A DNA stretch of 64,000 nucleotides, taken from positions 17,980,001 to 18,044,000 of the forward strand of contig NC_046675.1 in assembly GCF_003369915.1 (NCBI RefSeq). The letters run 5' to 3'. The position numbers were made by a program, and so were the translations under genes. The notes under the pieces were generated by a model that did no database searches, was not told the DNA's origin, and worked only from the letters and a program-made list of their open reading frames with translations. Every line of letters begins with the position of its first letter. The first letter of the stretch is position 1. Source of the DNA: Drosophila miranda (lineage: Eukaryota; Arthropoda; Insecta; Diptera; Drosophilidae). Shown here piece after piece: positions 43,349-60,287 of the stretch.

Positions 43349-43720
43349 ATGCCTCCCAAGACTAGTGGAAAGGCAGCCAAAAAGGCTGGAAAGGCTCAGA
43401 AGAACATCACCAAGAACGACAAGAAGAAGAAGCGCAAGAGGAAGGAGAGCTATGCCATCTATATTTACAAAGTTCTGAAGCAAGTCCATCCTGACACTGG
43501 TATTTCGTCGAAAGCGATGAGCATCATGAACAGCTTTGTAAATGACATCTTCGAGCGCATTGCTGCCGAGGCGTCTCGCTTGGCTCATTACAACAAGCGC
43601 TCAACCATCACCAGTCGGGAAATCCAAACGGCTGTGCGCCTGCTGCTGCCGGGAGAGCTGGCCAAGCACGCTGTTAGTGAGGGAACCAAGGCTGTCACCA
43701 AGTACACCAGCTCCAAGTAA
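43349..43720 (+). CDS. His2B: Histone H2B, unit 6
   Basis: 123 residues, identical. TATAA at 43286-43290, stem-loop at 43746-43761. Confidence 0.99.
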
Positions 43721-44060
43721 ATTGGTTTCGAACAAAACCCAAAAAGGCCCTTTTCAGGGCCACAAAATGTTCTTCCAAAGAAATTCCATTTTCAATATAT
43801 AATTTCATCGATATGCAAGAAATATATGCACAATACAATAAAAATTTTATTCAATTGCCGACCTCTGAGATACAGCGTCTGTGTAAACGGTTTTTCATAC
43901 ATACATATGTACGTATTTGATTCGGTTCGGGAAAAATGCATTCCGAATAACTCTTTGAATAACGTTTGAACTGGATGCTAAATATTAAATATCTATAGCA
44001 TACTCGTATGTATGCAAGACAAGGCTCGATAATTTGTATCTCTTTTGAATATAGTTTTGT

Positions 44061-44076
44061 AGCCCTGAAAAGGGCT
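44061..44076 (-). terminator. Histone 3' stem-loop of H1, unit 7
   Basis: Minus-strand AGCCCTTTTCAGGGCT: a 6-bp stem with a TTTC loop, followed by ACAAAAC. It is the SLBP/U7-type histone 3' end signal, 78-93 bp after the H1 stop. Confidence 0.95.
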
Positions 44077-44153
44077 TGTTTAAATCAATTTCAGACGGAT
44101 ACATCTAAAATTTCGAATGCGACCTTGTACACCAACGTGTACAGTTTCACACT

Positions 44154-44927
44154 TTACTTTTTGGCCGCTGTCGTCTTGGCTTTCGGCTTCTTTACAGTGG
44201 CGGGAGCTGCTGGCTTCTTCGTTGTCTTCTTGGGCTTGACAGATGCCGCTGCAGCTACAGCCTTTGCTTTTGGCTTTGGCTTTGGTTTTGCTGGGCTCGA
44301 CTTGGCCTTTGTCGCTGCTGGCTTCGCCTTCACGGTTCCAGTTATCTTCGCATCCTTAGCCTTTGCCTTCTCAGTTTTCTTCTTCTCGGCGGTCTTCTTG
44401 GTGGCGACTGACTTCTTCACCTTTAGTTTCTTGTCACCGGCAGCGGCTGCTTTTTTAGGGCTTGCTGTCTTCTTGGTTGCCGCCGACGACGATGACGCCA
44501 CCTTCTTACTTTTAACTTTCTTCTCGACAGATGCAACCTTTGGCTTGGGCTCCTTTTTGGCGGAAGCCGACAGCTTGAACGAACCAGATGCACCCTTTCC
44601 CTTTGTTTGGATCAGCTTTCCATTGGCAACGGCCGACTTCAAGTACTTCTTGATAAATGGGGCCAGTTTCTGGGCATCGCATTTGTATTCGGCAGTAATA
44701 TATTTCTTGATTGCCAAAAGCGATGAGCCGCCACGTTCCTTCAAGCTCTTAATCGAAGCGTCAACCATTTGCTGAGTTGGGGGATGCGATGGTGGAGCTG
44801 TGGGCTTCTTTGCCTTTGCAGTAGCAGCAGCGGATCCAGATGCCTTTTTGGCGGCCACCTTCTTCTCCGCTGGTACTGGTGGAGCAGCCACTGGAGACGC
44901 GGATGTTGCAACTGCAGAATCGGACAT
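44154..44927 (-). CDS. His1: Linker histone H1, unit 7
   Basis: 257 residues with Gln53 and Ala79, the form shared by units 7 to 10. The domain layout is that of unit 1. Confidence 0.98.
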   Translation of the reverse strand: MSDSAVATSASPVAAPPVPAEKKVAAKKASGSAAATAKAKKPTAPPSHPPTQQMVDASIKSLKERGGSSLLAIKKYITAEYKCDAQKLAPFIKKYLKSAVANGKLIQTKGKGASGSFKLSASAKKEPKPKVASVEKKVKSKKVASSSSAATKKTASPKKAAAAGDKKLKVKKSVATKKTAEKKKTEKAKAKDAKITGTVKAKPAATKAKSSPAKPKPKPKAKAVAAAASVKPKKTTKKPAAPATVKKPKAKTTAAKK

Positions 44928-45110
44928 TATTCTTTACAAAATTACACTTTTCAATGAAAAAACGCCGTTGGGGACCTGGGCTATGGTCCCTCGTTCGAAT
45001 GAGAAGCGAGTAGAAGGGCAGTACGAAGATGATTTTAGCATTGGTGATTTGTTTGTTAGAAGTTTCATTGAACGTCTGTCTTATTTTTGCTTTTCTATAT
45101 ATAACTATTA
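44928..45110 (-). promoter_or_regulatory. H1 upstream region, unit 7
   Basis: A short leader with AAAGTG precedes the ATG, then a GC-richer stretch. No TATA box lies 60-75 bp from the ATG as in the core genes; the nearest TATATATA is at 45096-45103, about 170 bp away. Drosophila H1 is known to use a TATA-less, TRF2-dependent promoter, which fits. Confidence 0.6.
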
Positions 45111-46212
45111 AATAATTGAAATATATTTTCATTGATTCATATTGTTAAATATTTCAAATATTACTGTAAATCATTTATTTTGTGAATATCGTCCATCATC
45201 GATTTTTAATAATTGTGCAAACTTTGACAACTAGTTATCCAACTCTTATATTTTGGATTCAATGATATTAATAAATAACAATGCTGGCTCATTTTGCTAA
45301 ACTTTTTTTTGAAACATAAAATTTGATTAATTTACTTTAAGAGACAATAAACATATATTCACATATCGTTTAGTATGGTATTTTAAAATCGTTTTGAAGA
45401 TAACCCTATCGAGTACAAAAAGACCACTTTCTGGATATGTTCAACATTGAATTTAGGGGTCAAAAAATATAAATGTTTAAAAATATATTGTTTAAAGCCA
45501 TTTTTCTTAAGGAAATGAACACGATTTTCAATTTTATATTATTTCTGATCCATTTTTGCCAATATTTACCCAATAATAACATACTTTCTTACCCACATAG
45601 CACTACAAATTAAGTTCATCTCAAAGTAAAAATCGAAAAAATAAATTTTACGTAAATTTTATTGTCTATACCAATTTATACGAATCTTAAGAACATATTT
45701 CATTTACTTTTGTTGAAGATTTTCATATATTTTCATTTATAACGACCATTTATTGCATACGAGTATACCAGTAGTAGATTCGAAAAATATCAAATGCAAT
45801 TTATTGGTCATTGGAAAAATCTAAAATTACGTTAAAAGGGTTTGTATTCTATTCTAGTTCCACAGCTCTAGCTGTTTGTTTCTGATAGGTTTATCACCTC
45901 GCAACAAAAATATATTTTTTCTTTCCCAAATACATAGAAATGATATATATCGCCGCAATTTAACCATACACAAATGTTGTCCCCCTTTTAGAATTCTTAC
46001 AATCAGCAAAATTCTTTAATGAAAAACCCGAAGATGTCAAAACATTCGTCTAACTATACATTTAATACGGATCGTATACGGTATTCTCCCAATTCTGTTT
46101 TGTATCTAAACCAACGCTCTAGCACAAAGCAAAGACAAAATTACAAATATTTTATTTGGGAAAAATAGTACGAGTATGCAGAAATAAAAAATCTCATTGA
46201 AAATTATTTTGT

Positions 46213-46228
46213 GGTCCTGAAAAGGACC
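46213..46228 (-). terminator. Histone 3' stem-loop of H3, unit 7
   Basis: Minus-strand GGTCCTTTTCAGGACC, 44-59 bp after the stop, followed by ACAAAAT. Confidence 0.95.
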
Positions 46229-46271
46229 GATTTGTATGAAATTTATATGCGCCTGACGAAGAAATATCAAC

Positions 46272-47249
<978 letters not shown>

Positions 47250-47298
47250 GAAAATCTGCACAGTCTGCTGTTCAAAAGTAACCATATATTAAACAATC

Positions 47299-47314
47299 GG
47301 TCCTTTTCAGGACC
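47299..47314 (+). terminator. Histone 3' stem-loop of H4, unit 7
   Basis: GGTCCTTTTCAGGACC, 50-65 bp after the stop. A purine-rich AGAAGAGAGA at 47327-47336 is the likely histone downstream element. Confidence 0.95.
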
Positions 47315-47797
47315 ACAAAATAATCTAGAAGAGAGACATATTTTCAAAATCATGAATCGTACTTGATAATAGTGAAGTAAAAGCAGAATAATGAAAGAAA
47401 AAATGAATTGATTGTCGAGTCATTGATTGCAATACGCAATTCCCATCTACTATGTATGTATGTGCGCTGCATATAGTGTTTTTCTTTCTTTCAGTCTAAA
47501 TGTTCAGCCATCTTTCCAAGATGGGAACTTTTTGGTCGAAAGTATTCTCGTAGATAAACTTGGGTAGAAACATGGGTAGGTAGGTAAAATTTGGGTTCTT
47601 TCTTGGCAAGCAAACATTGAATTTCATCCGTTGTTCAGATGAGTCGGACGCAACTGTACTTTCTTTTAGGCCCTGTACCAAAAAAAAGAAAAATATGCGT
47701 GTTTGGCCTGCAGAAATATGTGCATTTTATTTTAACTGATAATAATGAATGATAATAAATTATGAAAATTCTCTTAATTCTTTAGTCATAGTTTGGT

Positions 47798-47813
47798 CGT
47801 CCTGAAAAGGACG
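47798..47813 (-). terminator. Histone 3' stem-loop of H2A, unit 7
   Basis: Minus-strand CGTCCTTTTCAGGACG, 53-68 bp after the stop. The outermost pair is C-G, not G-C. Confidence 0.95.
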
Positions 47814-47865
47814 TTTTGGTTTATATATTGTACAAGAATGTAAATTGTTTTTGCTATTGGAACAT

Positions 47866-48468
<603 letters not shown>

Positions 48469-48840
48469 ATGCCTCCCAAGACTAGTGGAAAGGCAGCCAA
48501 AAAGGCTGGAAAGGCTCAGAAGAACATCACCAAGAACGACAAGAAGAAGAAGCGCAAGAGGAAGGAGAGCTATGCCATCTATATTTACAAAGTTCTGAAG
48601 CAAGTCCATCCTGACACTGGTATTTCGTCGAAAGCGATGAGCATCATGAACAGCTTTGTAAATGACATCTTCGAGCGCATTGCTGCCGAGGCGTCTCGCT
48701 TGGCTCATTACAACAAGCGCTCAACCATCACCAGTCGGGAAATCCAAACGGCTGTGCGCCTGCTGCTGCCGGGAGAGCTGGCCAAGCACGCTGTTAGTGA
48801 GGGAACCAAGGCTGTCACCAAGTACACCAGCTCCAAGTAA
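48469..48840 (+). CDS. His2B: Histone H2B, unit 7
   Basis: 123 residues, identical to the other copies. Confidence 0.99.
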
Positions 48841-48865
48841 ATTGGTTTCGAACAAAACCCAAAAA

Positions 48866-48881
48866 GGCCCTTTTCAGGGCC
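48866..48881 (+). terminator. Histone 3' stem-loop of H2B, unit 7
   Basis: GGCCCTTTTCAGGGCC, 26-41 bp after the stop, followed by ACAAAAT. Confidence 0.95.
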
Positions 48882-49273
48882 ACAAAATGTTCTTCCAAAG
48901 AAATTCCATTTTCAATATATAATTTCATCGATATGCAAGAAATATATGCACAATACAATAAAAATTTTATTCAATTGCCGACCTCTGAGATACAGCGTCT
49001 GTGTAAACGGTTTTTCATACATACATATGTACGTATTTGATTCGGTTCGGGAAAAATGCATTCCGAATAACTCTTTGAATAACGTTTGAACTGGATGCTA
49101 AATATTAAATATCTATAGCATACTCGTATGTATGCAAGACAAGGCTCGATAATTTGTATCTCTTTTGAATATAGTTTTGTAGCCCTGAAAAGGGCTTGTT
49201 TAAATCAATTTCAGACGGATACATCTAAAATTTCGAATGCGACCTTGTACACCAACGTGTACAGTTTCACACT

Positions 49274-50047
49274 TTACTTTTTGGCCGCTGTCGTCTTGGC
49301 TTTCGGCTTCTTTACAGTGGCGGGAGCTGCTGGCTTCTTCGTTGTCTTCTTGGGCTTGACAGATGCCGCTGCAGCTACAGCCTTTGCTTTTGGCTTTGGC
49401 TTTGGTTTTGCTGGGCTCGACTTGGCCTTTGTCGCTGCTGGCTTCGCCTTCACGGTTCCAGTTATCTTCGCATCCTTAGCCTTTGCCTTCTCAGTTTTCT
49501 TCTTCTCGGCGGTCTTCTTGGTGGCGACTGACTTCTTCACCTTTAGTTTCTTGTCACCGGCAGCGGCTGCTTTTTTAGGGCTTGCTGTCTTCTTGGTTGC
49601 CGCCGACGACGATGACGCCACCTTCTTACTTTTAACTTTCTTCTCGACAGATGCAACCTTTGGCTTGGGCTCCTTTTTGGCGGAAGCCGACAGCTTGAAC
49701 GAACCAGATGCACCCTTTCCCTTTGTTTGGATCAGCTTTCCATTGGCAACGGCCGACTTCAAGTACTTCTTGATAAATGGGGCCAGTTTCTGGGCATCGC
49801 ATTTGTATTCGGCAGTAATATATTTCTTGATTGCCAAAAGCGATGAGCCGCCACGTTCCTTCAAGCTCTTAATCGAAGCGTCAACCATTTGCTGAGTTGG
49901 GGGATGCGATGGTGGAGCTGTGGGCTTCTTTGCCTTTGCAGTAGCAGCAGCGGATCCAGATGCCTTTTTGGCGGCCACCTTCTTCTCCGCTGGTACTGGT
50001 GGAGCAGCCACTGGAGACGCGGATGTTGCAACTGCAGAATCGGACAT
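49274..50047 (-). CDS. His1: Linker histone H1, unit 8
   Basis: 257 residues, same protein as unit 7. Stem-loop at 49181-49196. Confidence 0.98.
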   Translation of the reverse strand: MSDSAVATSASPVAAPPVPAEKKVAAKKASGSAAATAKAKKPTAPPSHPPTQQMVDASIKSLKERGGSSLLAIKKYITAEYKCDAQKLAPFIKKYLKSAVANGKLIQTKGKGASGSFKLSASAKKEPKPKVASVEKKVKSKKVASSSSAATKKTASPKKAAAAGDKKLKVKKSVATKKTAEKKKTEKAKAKDAKITGTVKAKPAATKAKSSPAKPKPKPKAKAVAAAASVKPKKTTKKPAAPATVKKPKAKTTAAKK

Positions 50048-51391
50048 TATTCTTTACAAAATTACACTTTTCAATGAAAAAACGCCGTTGGGGACCTGGG
50101 CTATGGTCCCTCGTTCGAATGAGAAGCGAGTAGAAGGGCAGTACGAAGATGATTTTAGCATTGGTGATTTGTTTGTTAGAAGTTTCATTGAACGTCTGTC
50201 TTATTTTTGCTTTTCTATATATAACTATTAAATAATTGAAATATATTTTCATTGATTCATATTGTTAAATATTTCAAATATTACTGTAAATCATTTATTT
50301 TGTGAATATCGTCCATCATCGATTTTTAATAATTGTGCAAACTTTGACAACTAGTTATCCAACTCTTATATTTTGGATTCAATGATATTAATAAATAACA
50401 ATGCTGGCTCATTTTGCTAAACTTTTTTTTGAAACATAAAATTTGATTAATTTACTTTAAGAGACAATAAACATATATTCACATATCGTTTAGTATGGTA
50501 TTTTAAAATCGTTTTGAAGATAACCCTATCGAGTACAAAAAGACCACTTTCTGGATATGTTCAACATTGAATTTAGGGGTCAAAAAATATAAATGTTTAA
50601 AAATATATTGTTTAAAGCCATTTTTCTTAAGGAAATGAACACGATTTTCAATTTTATATTATTTCTGATCCATTTTTGCCAATATTTACCCAATAATAAC
50701 ATACTTTCTTACCCACATAGCACTACAAATTAAGTTCATATCAAAGTAAAAATCGAAAAAATAAATTTTACGTAAATTTTATTGTCTATACCAATTTATA
50801 CGAATCTTAAGAACATATTTCATTTACTTTTGTTGAAGATTTTCATATATTTTCATTTATAACGACCATTTATTGCATACGAGTATACCAGTAGTAGATT
50901 CGAAAAATATCAAATGCAATTTATTGGTCATTGGAAAAATCTAAAATTACGTTAAAAGGGTTTGTATTCTATTCTAGTTCCACAGCTCTAGCTGTTTGTT
51001 TCTGATAGGTTTATCACCTCGCAACAAAAATATATTTTTTCTTTCCCAAATACATAGAAATGATATATATCGCCGCAATTTAACCATACACAAATGTTGT
51101 CCCCCTTTTAGAATTCTTACAATCAGCAAAATTCTTTAATGAAAAACCCGAAGATGTCAAAACATTCGTCTAACTATACATTTAATACGGATCGTATACG
51201 GTATTCTCCCAATTCTGTTTTGTATCTAAACCAACGCTCTAGCACAAAGCAAAGACAAAATTACAAATATTTTATTTGGGAAAAATAGTACGAGTATGCA
51301 GAAATAAAAAATCTCATTGAAAATTATTTTGTGGTCCTGAAAAGGACCGATTTGTATGAAATTTATATGCGCCTGACGAAGAAATATCAAC

Positions 51392-51811
<420 letters not shown>

Positions 51812-52051
51812 TCACTTTCAAAGTCTGAATTTGTAATAATCGATGCCGAATCCCGCAACTCACTTATATAGCATTCTTCTGGTGGAGGGTTGAAACGAGA
51901 GAGTTGCCGAAGCATGCTATTTCATTTCACGAGCGAGATGCACATATCATTCGGACTCACTCGTGTTTTGATGGTGTTTTGTATAAATACAAGCGATACA
52001 AAATGTGGATGGCATTCGTTCTTCGTGTCGTAAAGTGAAACAACATAGTGA

Positions 52052-52369
<318 letters not shown>

Positions 52370-52985
52370 GAAAATCTGCACAGTCTGCTGTTCAAAAGTA
52401 ACCATATATTAAACAATCGGTCCTTTTCAGGACCACAAAATAATCTAGAAGAGAGACATATTTTCAAAATCATGAATCGTACTTGATAATAGTGAAGTAA
52501 AAGCAGAATAATGAAAGAAAAAATGAATTGATTGTCGAGTCATTGATTGCAATACGCAATTCCCATCTACTATGTATGTATGTGCGCTGCATATAGTGTT
52601 TTTCTTTCTTTCAGTCTAAATGTTCAGCCATCTTTCCAAGATGGGAACTTTTTGGTCGAAAGTATTCTCGTAGATAAACTTGGGTAGAAACATGGGTAGG
52701 TAGGTAAAATTTGGGTTCTTTCTTGGCAAGCAAACATTGAATTTCATCCGTTGTTCAGATGAGTCGGACGCAACTGTACTTTCTTTTAGGCCCTGTACCA
52801 AAAAAAAGAAAAATATGCGTGTTTGGCCTGCAGAAATATGTGCATTTTATTTTAACTGATAATAATGAATGATAATAAATTATGAAAATTCTCTTAATTC
52901 TTTAGTCATAGTTTGGTCGTCCTGAAAAGGACGTTTTGGTTTATATATTGTACAAGAATGTAAATTGTTTTTGCTATTGGAACAT

Positions 52986-53495
<510 letters not shown>

Positions 53496-53588
53496 TTAAA
53501 CCTGAACAGACTACTCGAATAAAACTATAAGGTTCTGAGCCCAGTCCGTTCAAACACATTAAGTGTTTTACATAAAGTGAAGTGAAAA

Positions 53589-53960
53589 ATGCCTCCCAAG
53601 ACTAGTGGAAAGGCAGCCAAAAAGGCTGGAAAGGCTCAGAAGAACATCACCAAGAACGACAAGAAGAAGAAGCGCAAGAGGAAGGAGAGCTATGCCATCT
53701 ATATTTACAAAGTTCTGAAGCAAGTCCATCCTGACACTGGTATTTCGTCGAAAGCGATGAGCATCATGAACAGCTTTGTAAATGACATCTTCGAGCGCAT
53801 TGCTGCCGAGGCGTCTCGCTTGGCTCATTACAACAAGCGCTCAACCATCACCAGTCGGGAAATCCAAACGGCTGTGCGCCTGCTGCTGCCGGGAGAGCTG
53901 GCCAAGCACGCTGTTAGTGAGGGAACCAAGGCTGTCACCAAGTACACCAGCTCCAAGTAA
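53589..53960 (+). CDS. His2B: Histone H2B, unit 8
   Basis: 123 residues, identical. TATAA at 53526-53530, stem-loop at 53986-54001. Confidence 0.99.
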
Positions 53961-54393
53961 ATTGGTTTCGAACAAAACCCAAAAAGGCCCTTTTCAGGGC
54001 CACAAAATGTTCTTCCAAAGAAATTCCATTTTCAATATATAATTTCATCGATATGCAAGAAATATATGCACAATACAATAAAAATTTTATTCAATTGCCG
54101 ACCTCTGAGATACAGCGTCTGTGTAAACGGTTTTTCATACATACATATGTACGTATTTGATTCGGTTCGGGAAAAATGCATTCCGAATAACTCTTTGAAT
54201 AACGTTTGAACTGGATGCTAAATATTAAATATCTATAGCATACTCGTATGTATGCAAGACAAGGCTCGATAATTTGTATCTCTTTTGAATATAGTTTTGT
54301 AGCCCTGAAAAGGGCTTGTTTAAATCAATTTCAGACGGATACATCTAAAATTTCGAATGCGACCTTGTACACCAACGTGTACAGTTTCACACT

Positions 54394-55167
54394 TTACTTT
54401 TTGGCCGCTGTCGTCTTGGCTTTCGGCTTCTTTACAGTGGCGGGAGCTGCTGGCTTCTTCGTTGTCTTCTTGGGCTTGACAGATGCCGCTGCAGCTACAG
54501 CCTTTGCTTTTGGCTTTGGCTTTGGTTTTGCTGGGCTCGACTTGGCCTTTGTCGCTGCTGGCTTCGCCTTCACGGTTCCAGTTATCTTCGCATCCTTAGC
54601 CTTTGCCTTCTCAGTTTTCTTCTTCTCGGCGGTCTTCTTGGTGGCGACTGACTTCTTCACCTTTAGTTTCTTGTCACCGGCAGCGGCTGCTTTTTTAGGG
54701 CTTGCTGTCTTCTTGGTTGCCGCCGACGACGATGACGCCACCTTCTTACTTTTAACTTTCTTCTCGACAGATGCAACCTTTGGCTTGGGCTCCTTTTTGG
54801 CGGAAGCCGACAGCTTGAACGAACCAGATGCACCCTTTCCCTTTGTTTGGATCAGCTTTCCATTGGCAACGGCCGACTTCAAGTACTTCTTGATAAATGG
54901 GGCCAGTTTCTGGGCATCGCATTTGTATTCGGCAGTAATATATTTCTTGATTGCCAAAAGCGATGAGCCGCCACGTTCCTTCAAGCTCTTAATCGAAGCG
55001 TCAACCATTTGCTGAGTTGGGGGATGCGATGGTGGAGCTGTGGGCTTCTTTGCCTTTGCAGTAGCAGCAGCGGATCCAGATGCCTTTTTGGCGGCCACCT
55101 TCTTCTCCGCTGGTACTGGTGGAGCAGCCACTGGAGACGCGGATGTTGCAACTGCAGAATCGGACAT
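54394..55167 (-). CDS. His1: Linker histone H1, unit 9
   Basis: 257 residues, same protein as unit 7. Stem-loop at 54301-54316. Confidence 0.98.
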   Translation of the reverse strand: MSDSAVATSASPVAAPPVPAEKKVAAKKASGSAAATAKAKKPTAPPSHPPTQQMVDASIKSLKERGGSSLLAIKKYITAEYKCDAQKLAPFIKKYLKSAVANGKLIQTKGKGASGSFKLSASAKKEPKPKVASVEKKVKSKKVASSSSAATKKTASPKKAAAAGDKKLKVKKSVATKKTAEKKKTEKAKAKDAKITGTVKAKPAATKAKSSPAKPKPKPKAKAVAAAASVKPKKTTKKPAAPATVKKPKAKTTAAKK

Positions 55168-56511
55168 TATTCTTTACAAAATTACACTTTTCAATGAAAA
55201 AACGCCGTTGGGGACCTGGGCTATGGTCCCTCGTTCGAATGAGAAGCGAGTAGAAGGGCAGTACGAAGATGATTTTAGCATTGGTGATTTGTTTGTTAGA
55301 AGTTTCATTGAACGTCTGTCTTATTTTTGCTTTTCTATATATAACTATTAAATAATTGAAATATATTTTCATTGATTCATATTGTTAAATATTTCAAATA
55401 TTACTGTAAATCATTTATTTTGTGAATATCGTCCATCATCGATTTTTAATAATTGTGCAAACTTTGACAACTAGTTATCCAACTCTTATATTTTGGATTC
55501 AATGATATTAATAAATAACAATGCTGGCTCATTTTGCTAAACTTTTTTTTGAAACATAAAATTTGATTAATTTACTTTAAGAGACAATAAACATATATTC
55601 ACATATCGTTTAGTATGGTATTTTAAAATCGTTTTGAAGATAACCCTATCGAGTACAAAAAGACCACTTTCTGGATATGTTCAACATTGAATTTAGGGGT
55701 CAAAAAATATAAATGTTTAAAAATATATTGTTTAAAGCCATTTTTCTTAAGGAAATGAACACGATTTTCAATTTTATATTATTTCTGATCCATTTTTGCC
55801 AATATTTACCCAATAATAACATACTTTCTTACCCACATAGCACTACAAATTAAGTTCATATCAAAGTAAAAATCGAAAAAATAAATTTTACGTAAATTTT
55901 ATTGTCTATACCAATTTATACGAATCTTAAGAACATATTTCATTTACTTTTGTTGAAGATTTTCATATATTTTCATTTATAACGACCATTTATTGCATAC
56001 GAGTATACCAGTAGTAGATTCGAAAAATATCAAATGCAATTTATTGGTCATTGGAAAAATCTAAAATTACGTTAAAAGGGTTTGTATTCTATTCTAGTTC
56101 CACAGCTCTAGCTGTTTGTTTCTGATAGGTTTATCACCTCGCAACAAAAATATATTTTTTCTTTCCCAAATACATAGAAATGATATATATCGCCGCAATT
56201 TAACCATACACAAATGTTGTCCCCCTTTTAGAATTCTTACAATCAGCAAAATTCTTTAATGAAAAACCCGAAGATGTCAAAACATTCGTCTAACTATACA
56301 TTTAATACGGATCGTATACGGTATTCTCCCAATTCTGTTTTGTATCTAAACCAACGCTCTAGCACAAAGCAAAGACAAAATTACAAATATTTTATTTGGG
56401 AAAAATAGTACGAGTATGCAGAAATAAAAAATCTCATTGAAAATTATTTTGTGGTCCTGAAAAGGACCGATTTGTATGAAATTTATATGCGCCTGACGAA
56501 GAAATATCAAC

Positions 56512-56931
<420 letters not shown>

Positions 56932-57171
56932 TCACTTTCAAAGTCTGAATTTGTAATAATCGATGCCGAATCCCGCAACTCACTTATATAGCATTCTTCT
57001 GGTGGAGGGTTGAAACGAGAGAGTTGCCGAAGCATGCTATTTCATTTCACGAGCGAGATGCACATATCATTCGGACTCACTCGTGTTTTGATGGTGTTTT
57101 GTATAAATACAAGCGATACAAAATGTGGATGGCATTCGTTCTTCGTGTCGTAAAGTGAAACAACATAGTGA

Positions 57172-57489
<318 letters not shown>

Positions 57490-58105
57490 GAAAATCTGCA
57501 CAGTCTGCTGTTCAAAAGTAACCATATATTAAACAATCGGTCCTTTTCAGGACCACAAAATAATCTAGAAGAGAGACATATTTTCAAAATCATGAATCGT
57601 ACTTGATAATAGTGAAGTAAAAGCAGAATAATGAAAGAAAAAATGAATTGATTGTCGAGTCATTGATTGCAATACGCAATTCCCATCTACTATGTATGTA
57701 TGTGCGCTGCATATAGTGTTTTTCTTTCTTTCAGTCTAAATGTTCAGCCATCTTTCCAAGATGGGAACTTTTTGGTCGAAAGTATTCTCGTAGATAAACT
57801 TGGGTAGAAACATGGGTAGGTAGGTAAAATTTGGGTTCTTTCTTGGCAAGCAAACATTGAATTTCATCCGTTGTTCAGATGAGTCGGACGCAACTGTACT
57901 TTCTTTTAGGCCCTGTACCAAAAAAAAGAAAAATATGCGTGTTTGGCCTGCAGAAATATGTGCATTTTATTTTAACTGATAATAATGAATGATAATAAAT
58001 TATGAAAATTCTCTTAATTCTTTAGTCATAGTTTGGTCGTCCTGAAAAGGACGTTTTGGTTTATATATTGTACAAGAATGTAAATTGTTTTTGCTATTGG
58101 AACAT

Positions 58106-58615
<510 letters not shown>

Positions 58616-58708
58616 TTAAACCTGAACAGACTACTCGAATAAAACTATAAGGTTCTGAGCCCAGTCCGTTCAAACACATTAAGTGTTTTACATAAAGTGA
58701 AGTGAAAA

Positions 58709-59080
58709 ATGCCTCCCAAGACTAGTGGAAAGGCAGCCAAAAAGGCTGGAAAGGCTCAGAAGAACATCACCAAGAACGACAAGAAGAAGAAGCGCAAGAG
58801 GAAGGAGAGCTATGCCATCTATATTTACAAAGTTCTGAAGCAAGTCCATCCTGACACTGGTATTTCGTCGAAAGCGATGAGCATCATGAACAGCTTTGTA
58901 AATGACATCTTCGAGCGCATTGCTGCCGAGGCGTCTCGCTTGGCTCATTACAACAAGCGCTCAACCATCACCAGTCGGGAAATCCAAACGGCTGTGCGCC
59001 TGCTGCTGCCGGGAGAGCTGGCCAAGCACGCTGTTAGTGAGGGAACCAAGGCTGTCACCAAGTACACCAGCTCCAAGTAA
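58709..59080 (+). CDS. His2B: Histone H2B, unit 9
   Basis: 123 residues, identical. TATAA at 58646-58650, stem-loop at 59106-59121. Confidence 0.99.
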
Positions 59081-59513
59081 ATTGGTTTCGAACAAAACCC
59101 AAAAAGGCCCTTTTCAGGGCCACAAAATGTTCTTCCAAAGAAATTCCATTTTCAATATATAATTTCATCGATATGCAAGAAATATATGCACAATACAATA
59201 AAAATTTTATTCAATTGCCGACCTCTGAGATACAGCGTCTGTGTAAACGGTTTTTCATACATACATATGTACGTATTTGATTCGGTTCGGGAAAAATGCA
59301 TTCCGAATAACTCTTTGAATAACGTTTGAACTGGATGCTAAATATTAAATATCTATAGCATACTCGTATGTATGCAAGACAAGGCTCGATAATTTGTATC
59401 TCTTTTGAATATAGTTTTGTAGCCCTGAAAAGGGCTTGTTTAAATCAATTTCAGACGGATACATCTAAAATTTCGAATGCGACCTTGTACACCAACGTGT
59501 ACAGTTTCACACT

Positions 59514-60287
59514 TTACTTTTTGGCCGCTGTCGTCTTGGCTTTCGGCTTCTTTACAGTGGCGGGAGCTGCTGGCTTCTTCGTTGTCTTCTTGGGCTTGAC
59601 AGATGCCGCTGCAGCTACAGCCTTTGCTTTTGGCTTTGGCTTTGGTTTTGCTGGGCTCGACTTGGCCTTTGTCGCTGCTGGCTTCGCCTTCACGGTTCCA
59701 GTTATCTTCGCATCCTTAGCCTTTGCCTTCTCAGTTTTCTTCTTCTCGGCGGTCTTCTTGGTGGCGACTGACTTCTTCACCTTTAGTTTCTTGTCACCGG
59801 CAGCGGCTGCTTTTTTAGGGCTTGCTGTCTTCTTGGTTGCCGCCGACGACGATGACGCCACCTTCTTACTTTTAACTTTCTTCTCGACAGATGCAACCTT
59901 TGGCTTGGGCTCCTTTTTGGCGGAAGCCGACAGCTTGAACGAACCAGATGCACCCTTTCCCTTTGTTTGGATCAGCTTTCCATTGGCAACGGCCGACTTC
60001 AAGTACTTCTTGATAAATGGGGCCAGTTTCTGGGCATCGCATTTGTATTCGGCAGTAATATATTTCTTGATTGCCAAAAGCGATGAGCCGCCACGTTCCT
60101 TCAAGCTCTTAATCGAAGCGTCAACCATTTGCTGAGTTGGGGGATGCGATGGTGGAGCTGTGGGCTTCTTTGCCTTTGCAGTAGCAGCAGCGGATCCAGA
60201 TGCCTTTTTGGCGGCCACCTTCTTCTCCGCTGGTACTGGTGGAGCAGCCACTGGAGACGCGGATGTTGCAACTGCAGAATCGGACAT
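59514..60287 (-). CDS. His1: Linker histone H1, unit 10
   Basis: 257 residues, same protein as unit 7. Its start, upstream region and stem-loop (59421-59436) are intact, so it could be expressed although the rest of its unit is missing. Confidence 0.97.
   Translation of the reverse strand: MSDSAVATSASPVAAPPVPAEKKVAAKKASGSAAATAKAKKPTAPPSHPPTQQMVDASIKSLKERGGSSLLAIKKYITAEYKCDAQKLAPFIKKYLKSAVANGKLIQTKGKGASGSFKLSASAKKEPKPKVASVEKKVKSKKVASSSSAATKKTASPKKAAAAGDKKLKVKKSVATKKTAEKKKTEKAKAKDAKITGTVKAKPAATKAKSSPAKPKPKPKAKAVAAAASVKPKKTTKKPAAPATVKKPKAKTTAAKK

Larger units (their letters stand above)
44928..46271. other. H1-H3 spacer, unit 7
   Basis: 1344 bp, the longest gene-free part of the unit, strongly AT-rich with many A and T runs. 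Apart from the H1 upstream region and the H3 stem-loop I see no gene, tandem repeat or RNA. Confidence 0.9.
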
